Positions 6,021-7,750 of a DNA stretch of 7,750 bases are shown here, in pieces (the first letter of the stretch is position 1; each line of letters begins with the position of its first letter). The notes beneath the pieces are model-generated. The model ran no database searches, was not told the DNA's origin, and saw nothing but the letters and a program-made list of their open reading frames with translations. Source of the stretch: an uncultured Oscillospiraceae bacterium (GTDB lineage: Bacteria; Bacillota; Clostridia; Oscillospirales; Oscillospiraceae). The translations under genes were made by a program, and so were the position numbers. The DNA is taken from the NCBI GenBank assembly GCA_934589065.1, contig CAKTNN010000061.1, positions 1 through 7,750 of the forward strand, read 5' to 3'.

Positions 6021-6776
6021 TTATAATTTCTTTGCAATCTCTTCCGCCATTTCCTTATAGGCAATACTGCCCCGGCTCAGCTTGTCGTAGGCCATTACCG
6101 GCAGACCGTGGCTGGGGGCTTCCGCCAGGCGCACATTTCTGGGAACTACCGAGGTCAGTACCTTTCCCGGGAAGTGACGGCGCACCTCCTGTGCCACCTG
6201 GGCGGAGAAATTCGTTCTGCCGTCATACATGGTCAGCACCACGCAGAAGATTTCCAGCGTCGGATTCAACCGGCGTTTTACCGTCCGCAGAGTCGCCATC
6301 AGGTCGCTGAGTCCTTCCAGTGCGTAGTATTCGCACTGTACGGGAACCAGGATCCCGTCAGAAGCACACAATGCATTCAGCGTCAGCAGTTCCAGAGAGG
6401 GTGGGCAGTCTACAAAAATCACGTCATAGCTGTCTTTGATAGGCTCCAACGCTTTTTTCAGCTGGTGCTCCCGGTCGTCTGTGCCGATGAGCTCCACCCC
6501 GGCTCCTGCCAGGTCGGCAGAGGAGGGCAGCACATCGCCAAATTTGGTCTGCACAACGGCATTCTCTGCGCTGACTCCGTTGATGGTCACATCATAGCTG
6601 GAATATTTGATTTTTCGCTTGTCCACACCCATGCCGGATGTGGCGTTTGCCTGGGGGTCAAAGTCGCAGAGCAGAACCTTTTTTCCCAGATCATGGAGGG
6701 CCGCCGTCAGGTTGACAGCCGTGGTGGTCTTTCCCACGCCGCCCTTCTGATTGACGATGGCGATTATTTTGCCCAT
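6021..6776 (-). CDS. parA: Chromosome partitioning ATPase ParA (Soj)
   Basis: This 251-residue P-loop ATPase of the MinD/ParA family is close to the usual Soj length. The deviant Walker A box KGGVGKTTT is at 11-19, with signature Lys11 and Lys16. The A' motif CDFDPQAN is at 37-44 and Walker B VIFVDCPPS at 119-127. The C-terminal VPRNVRLAEAPSHG (~201-214) is typical of chromosomal ParA. ATP-bound dimers bind DNA non-specifically and ParB triggers hydrolysis. In Bacillus subtilis Soj also inhibits or activates DnaA depending on its oligomeric state, which is relevant given the DnaA-box cluster at 264-527. The start is supported by AGGAG 6 nt upstream of ATG. The gene lies 92 nt below the zinc-ribbon gene and that gap holds both parS sites. 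There is no N-terminal DNA-binding extension, so this is chromosomal rather than plasmid type Ia ParA. Confidence 0.96.
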   Translation of the reverse strand: MGKIIAIVNQKGGVGKTTTAVNLTAALHDLGKKVLLCDFDPQANATSGMGVDKRKIKYSSYDVTINGVSAENAVVQTKFGDVLPSSADLAGAGVELIGTDDREHQLKKALEPIKDSYDVIFVDCPPSLELLTLNALCASDGILVPVQCEYYALEGLSDLMATLRTVKRRLNPTLEIFCVVLTMYDGRTNFSAQVAQEVRRHFPGKVLTSVVPRNVRLAEAPSHGLPVMAYDKLSRGSIAYKEMAEEIAKKL

Positions 6777-6794
6777 TTTTAGCTCCTCTCATTC

Positions 6795-6822
6795 TTTATA
6801 CGCTATTGAAAAATTTTGTTTC
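6795..6822 (-). promoter_or_regulatory. Weak candidate parA promoter overlapping parS
   Basis: On the minus strand TATAAA (6800-6795) could be a -10 box. With a 16-nt spacer the -35 would be GAAACA (6822-6817), lying inside the first parS site and matching only half of TTGACA. If used, bound ParB would block it. Evidence is thin. Confidence 0.25.
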
Positions 6823-6832
6823 ACGTGAAACA
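6817..6832. promoter_or_regulatory. parS site 1 (ParB-binding)
   Basis: TGTTTCACGTGAAACA is a perfect 16-bp palindrome and matches the Bacillota parS consensus at every base. It lies 40 bp upstream of the parA start. ParB loads here. Confidence 0.97.
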
Positions 6833-6852
6833 ATCCATTTTTCCGTTTTTTG

Positions 6853-6868
6853 TGTTTCACGTGAAACA
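6853..6868. promoter_or_regulatory. parS site 2 (ParB-binding)
   Basis: This is a second perfect TGTTTCACGTGAAACA, 36 bp centre-to-centre from site 1. It directly abuts the stop codon of the zinc-ribbon gene at 6871-6869, with no intervening base. Confidence 0.97.
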
Positions 6869-7231
6869 TTACTCCAAGGGAAGGGTTTCCGTAGGAGAAG
6901 TCGTACCGGTGGTGGAATAATTCTGCCCCAAAGCAGGCCCTTGCGGATGGATCTTCAAAAACACGCAAGCGCCGGAAAGGATCAAAACCAGAACCGTCAA
7001 GACGGCAGCGAGTATCCGGCACTTATAAAGCTGCTGCCGGGTGGCATCCAGCTTTTCTTCCGTAGTCTGCCCGCGCTTCTTACCGGATATCTTCCGGTAA
7101 CCGTTATCCGTTCTGTGGGGAAGCACCAGAACCGTATCCTGGGGTACGGGCTGCTCCTTCATCAGGCGAAGACAATCCGGGCAGAAGGCCTCCCCTTCCT
7201 CCACGTGAACACCGCATTTTAAACAATTCAA
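6869..7231 (-). CDS. Zinc-ribbon single-pass membrane protein of unknown function
   Basis: I do not recognise a named family. The predicted 120-residue protein begins with a zinc ribbon, Cys3-x2-Cys6 and Cys17-x2-Cys20 (CLKCG ... CPDC). A basic linker follows (~44-53) and a helical Gln/Arg-rich part (~56-70). One membrane segment spans ~73-93 (ILAAVLTVLVLILSGACVFL), and a short Ser/Thr-rich tail ends the protein. A positively charged flank before the segment suggests the ribbon is cytosolic and the tail outside. Three TTG/GTG starts are possible. TTG at 7231 is chosen because GGGGGTG (7244-7238) lies 6 nt upstream and the predicted transcription start near 7258 leaves almost no leader for TTG at 7252 (127 residues). 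It heads the parAB-serS-mscL operon. A link to segregation, septum or membrane is possible but rests only on position. Confidence 0.75.
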   Translation of the reverse strand: MNCLKCGVHVEEGEAFCPDCLRLMKEQPVPQDTVLVLPHRTDNGYRKISGKKRGQTTEEKLDATRQQLYKCRILAAVLTVLVLILSGACVFLKIHPQGPALGQNYSTTGTTSPTETLPLE

Positions 7232-7264
7232 GCACTTCACCCCCAATTTCAAAACGCTGACCCT

Positions 7265-7293
7265 ATTTTACAACAGAATTCAGTATTCGTAAA
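7265..7293 (-). promoter_or_regulatory. Sigma-A promoter of the zinc-ribbon-parA-parB-serS-mscL operon
   Basis: On the minus strand TTTACG (7293-7288) is separated by 17 nt from TAAAAT (7270-7265), giving four of six and five of six consensus matches. The predicted start near 7258 lies about 27 nt before the preferred TTG at 7231. No other good promoter is visible before mscL, so this probably drives the whole operon. Confidence 0.6.
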
Positions 7294-7303
7294 GAGGGAG
7301 AAG

Positions 7304-7327
7304 AAAAAAAGTGGGAGAAAGCCTCCC
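7304..7327 (-). terminator. Intrinsic terminator of a transcript entering from the right
   Basis: Read leftward, GGGAG (7327-7323), a 5-nt loop and CTCCC (7317-7313) form a compact GC-rich hairpin. It is followed by AC and seven T (7310-7304). No minus-strand gene is visible between here and 7750, so the terminated transcript must start in or beyond the repeat block. It insulates the operon promoter at 7265-7293. Confidence 0.65.
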
Positions 7328-7363
7328 CCGCACCACCGCTGCCCACCAGAGGCGAATCTTGCA

Positions 7364-7412
7364 ATCCCTCAGTCAGCCTGGCATTTGTCAGCTCCCTTTA
7401 CACAAGGGAGCC
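7364..7412 (+). repeat. Two-hairpin palindromic repeat element
   Basis: The segment has the layout TCCCTCAGTCA, a variable and here poorly paired insert, TCA, then the perfect hairpin GCTCCCTT-TACAC-AAGGGAGC (7391-7411). The same plan, with different arms, recurs at 7684-7732. The pattern resembles repeats often seen in gut Oscillospiraceae; that recognition is from memory. Confidence 0.6.
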
Positions 7413-7493
7413 GCTACAGTACCATTCAACCAAAGGGATACCGGCGTCCGAGATTGCCACGGCAGTGACATCGGTCACTGCCTCGGAATGACG
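7390..7493 (+). repeat. Interspersed palindromic repeat, copy 3
   Basis: It matches positions 1-103 in direct orientation over its whole length, apart from a variable patch near 7434-7447 (AAGGGATACCGGCGTC against AAGGCTGTACCACGCC) and a few substitutions. The GGCAGTGAC/GTCACTGCC palindrome is intact. The outer arm is altered from GCAAT to GGAAT. The downstream second module of copy 1 is absent here. Confidence 0.8.
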
Positions 7494-7532
7494 AGAGTAG
7501 CGTCATTGCTTTCCCAACCCGCGCCCGCAGGG

Positions 7533-7585
7533 TTTGGCCTCCCTAGAGGGGGAGCCAAAGCGCAGCGAGACTGGTAGTCTCAGCG
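7533..7585 (+). repeat. Palindromic repeat pair
   Basis: TTTGGC (7533-7538) and GCCAAA (7554-7559) frame an imperfect hairpin with CCC/GGG inside. A second hairpin, GAGACT-GGT-AGTCTC (7567-7581), follows at once. No reading frame is supported. This resembles the common CTCCC...GGGAG-GCGCAGCGAGACTG type of gut Clostridia repeat. Confidence 0.6.
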
Positions 7586-7683
7586 TGTCCAAATTACACA
7601 ACGTTTCCGTTGAATGATGTGGCCTAACATTCTATGGTTTTTCTGTTCATCCAGACAGAGTTGTTTCTGAAATGTGAAGACAA
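7586..7683. other. Unassigned non-coding spacer between repeats
   Basis: About 100 bases of lower-GC DNA separate two repeat elements. It has a short CAACG/CGTTG hairpin (7600-7612) and loosely matched GTTGT/ACAAC ends (about 7660-7684). I see no gene, promoter or known RNA in it. Confidence 0.4.
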
Positions 7684-7732
7684 CTCATCCGTCACACGCT
7701 TCGCGTGTGCCACCTTCCCTACTAGGGAAGGC
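7684..7732 (+). repeat. Two-hairpin palindromic repeat element, second example
   Basis: CTCATCCGTCA leads into a perfect hairpin CACACGC-TTC-GCGTGTG (7693-7709). A second hairpin follows, CCTTCCCTA/TAGGGAAGG (7713-7731), around a single C. The architecture equals 7364-7412 although arm sequences differ. A further GCGGC-TGC-GCCGC hairpin (7736-7748) shows the repeat block continues past the window edge. Confidence 0.65.
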
Positions 7733-7750
7733 AAGGCGGCTGCGCCGCGC

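Noticed and set aside
6789..7022. 77-codon minus-strand frame crossing both parS sites
   Set aside because: It begins inside the zinc-ribbon gene in another frame and reads the parS palindromes as FHVKH/FHVKQ; no ribosome site or homology is seen.
7202..7207. A third CACGTG core inside the zinc-ribbon gene
   Set aside because: Only the central six bases match parS; the flanking five bases on each side agree poorly (about two of five each), so ParB is not expected to load.
1..7750. CRISPR array, tRNA, rRNA or insertion sequence
   Set aside because: The repeats are few, palindromic and irregularly spaced; no cloverleaf, rRNA segment or transposase frame was seen on either strand.

Overview
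The window looks like chromosomal DNA of a Gram-positive gut-type Clostridia (Bacillota, probably Oscillospiraceae/Ruminococcaceae). This is inferred from Bacillota-type parS sites and DnaA boxes, moderate-to-high GC coding DNA, an NfnAB-type bifurcating transhydrogenase, strong AGGAGG-like ribosome sites, and many small palindromic interspersed repeats. No RNA gene, IS element or CRISPR array is visible. All seven supported genes lie on the minus strand and are transcribed leftward.

Layout from right to left. Positions 7300-7750 carry palindromic repeats and a minus-strand terminator. A promoter at 7265-7293 starts a likely operon: an unrecognised 120-residue zinc-ribbon membrane protein, two perfect parS sites, parA (soj), parB (spo0J), serS and mscL. 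This operon ends at an intrinsic terminator at 3213-3246. A repeat-filled gap follows (2995-3124), then a near-consensus sigma-A promoter (2893-2921) driving nfnA-nfnB. Downstream of nfnB, positions 231-560 are AT-rich, gene-free and dense in DnaA boxes. This stretch ends the nfn operon and may be, or belong to, a replication origin or a DnaA-binding regulatory cluster. Positions 1-230 hold another copy of the interspersed repeat.

How the parts fit: ParB loads onto the two parS sites and works with ParA in origin segregation, and in Bacillota ParA (Soj) also regulates DnaA. A DnaA-box cluster about 6.4 kb from parS therefore makes this an origin-proximal region. serS next to parAB is a familiar near-origin arrangement in Clostridia. 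NfnAB, serS and MscL are housekeeping neighbours. The least ordinary points are the DnaA-box cluster lying downstream of a convergent gene block, the perfect 17-bp inverted repeat that pairs two DnaA boxes and could also be the nfnB terminator, the unknown zinc-ribbon gene whose stop codon abuts a parS site, and related repeats placed in direct and inverted orientation around the two operons.
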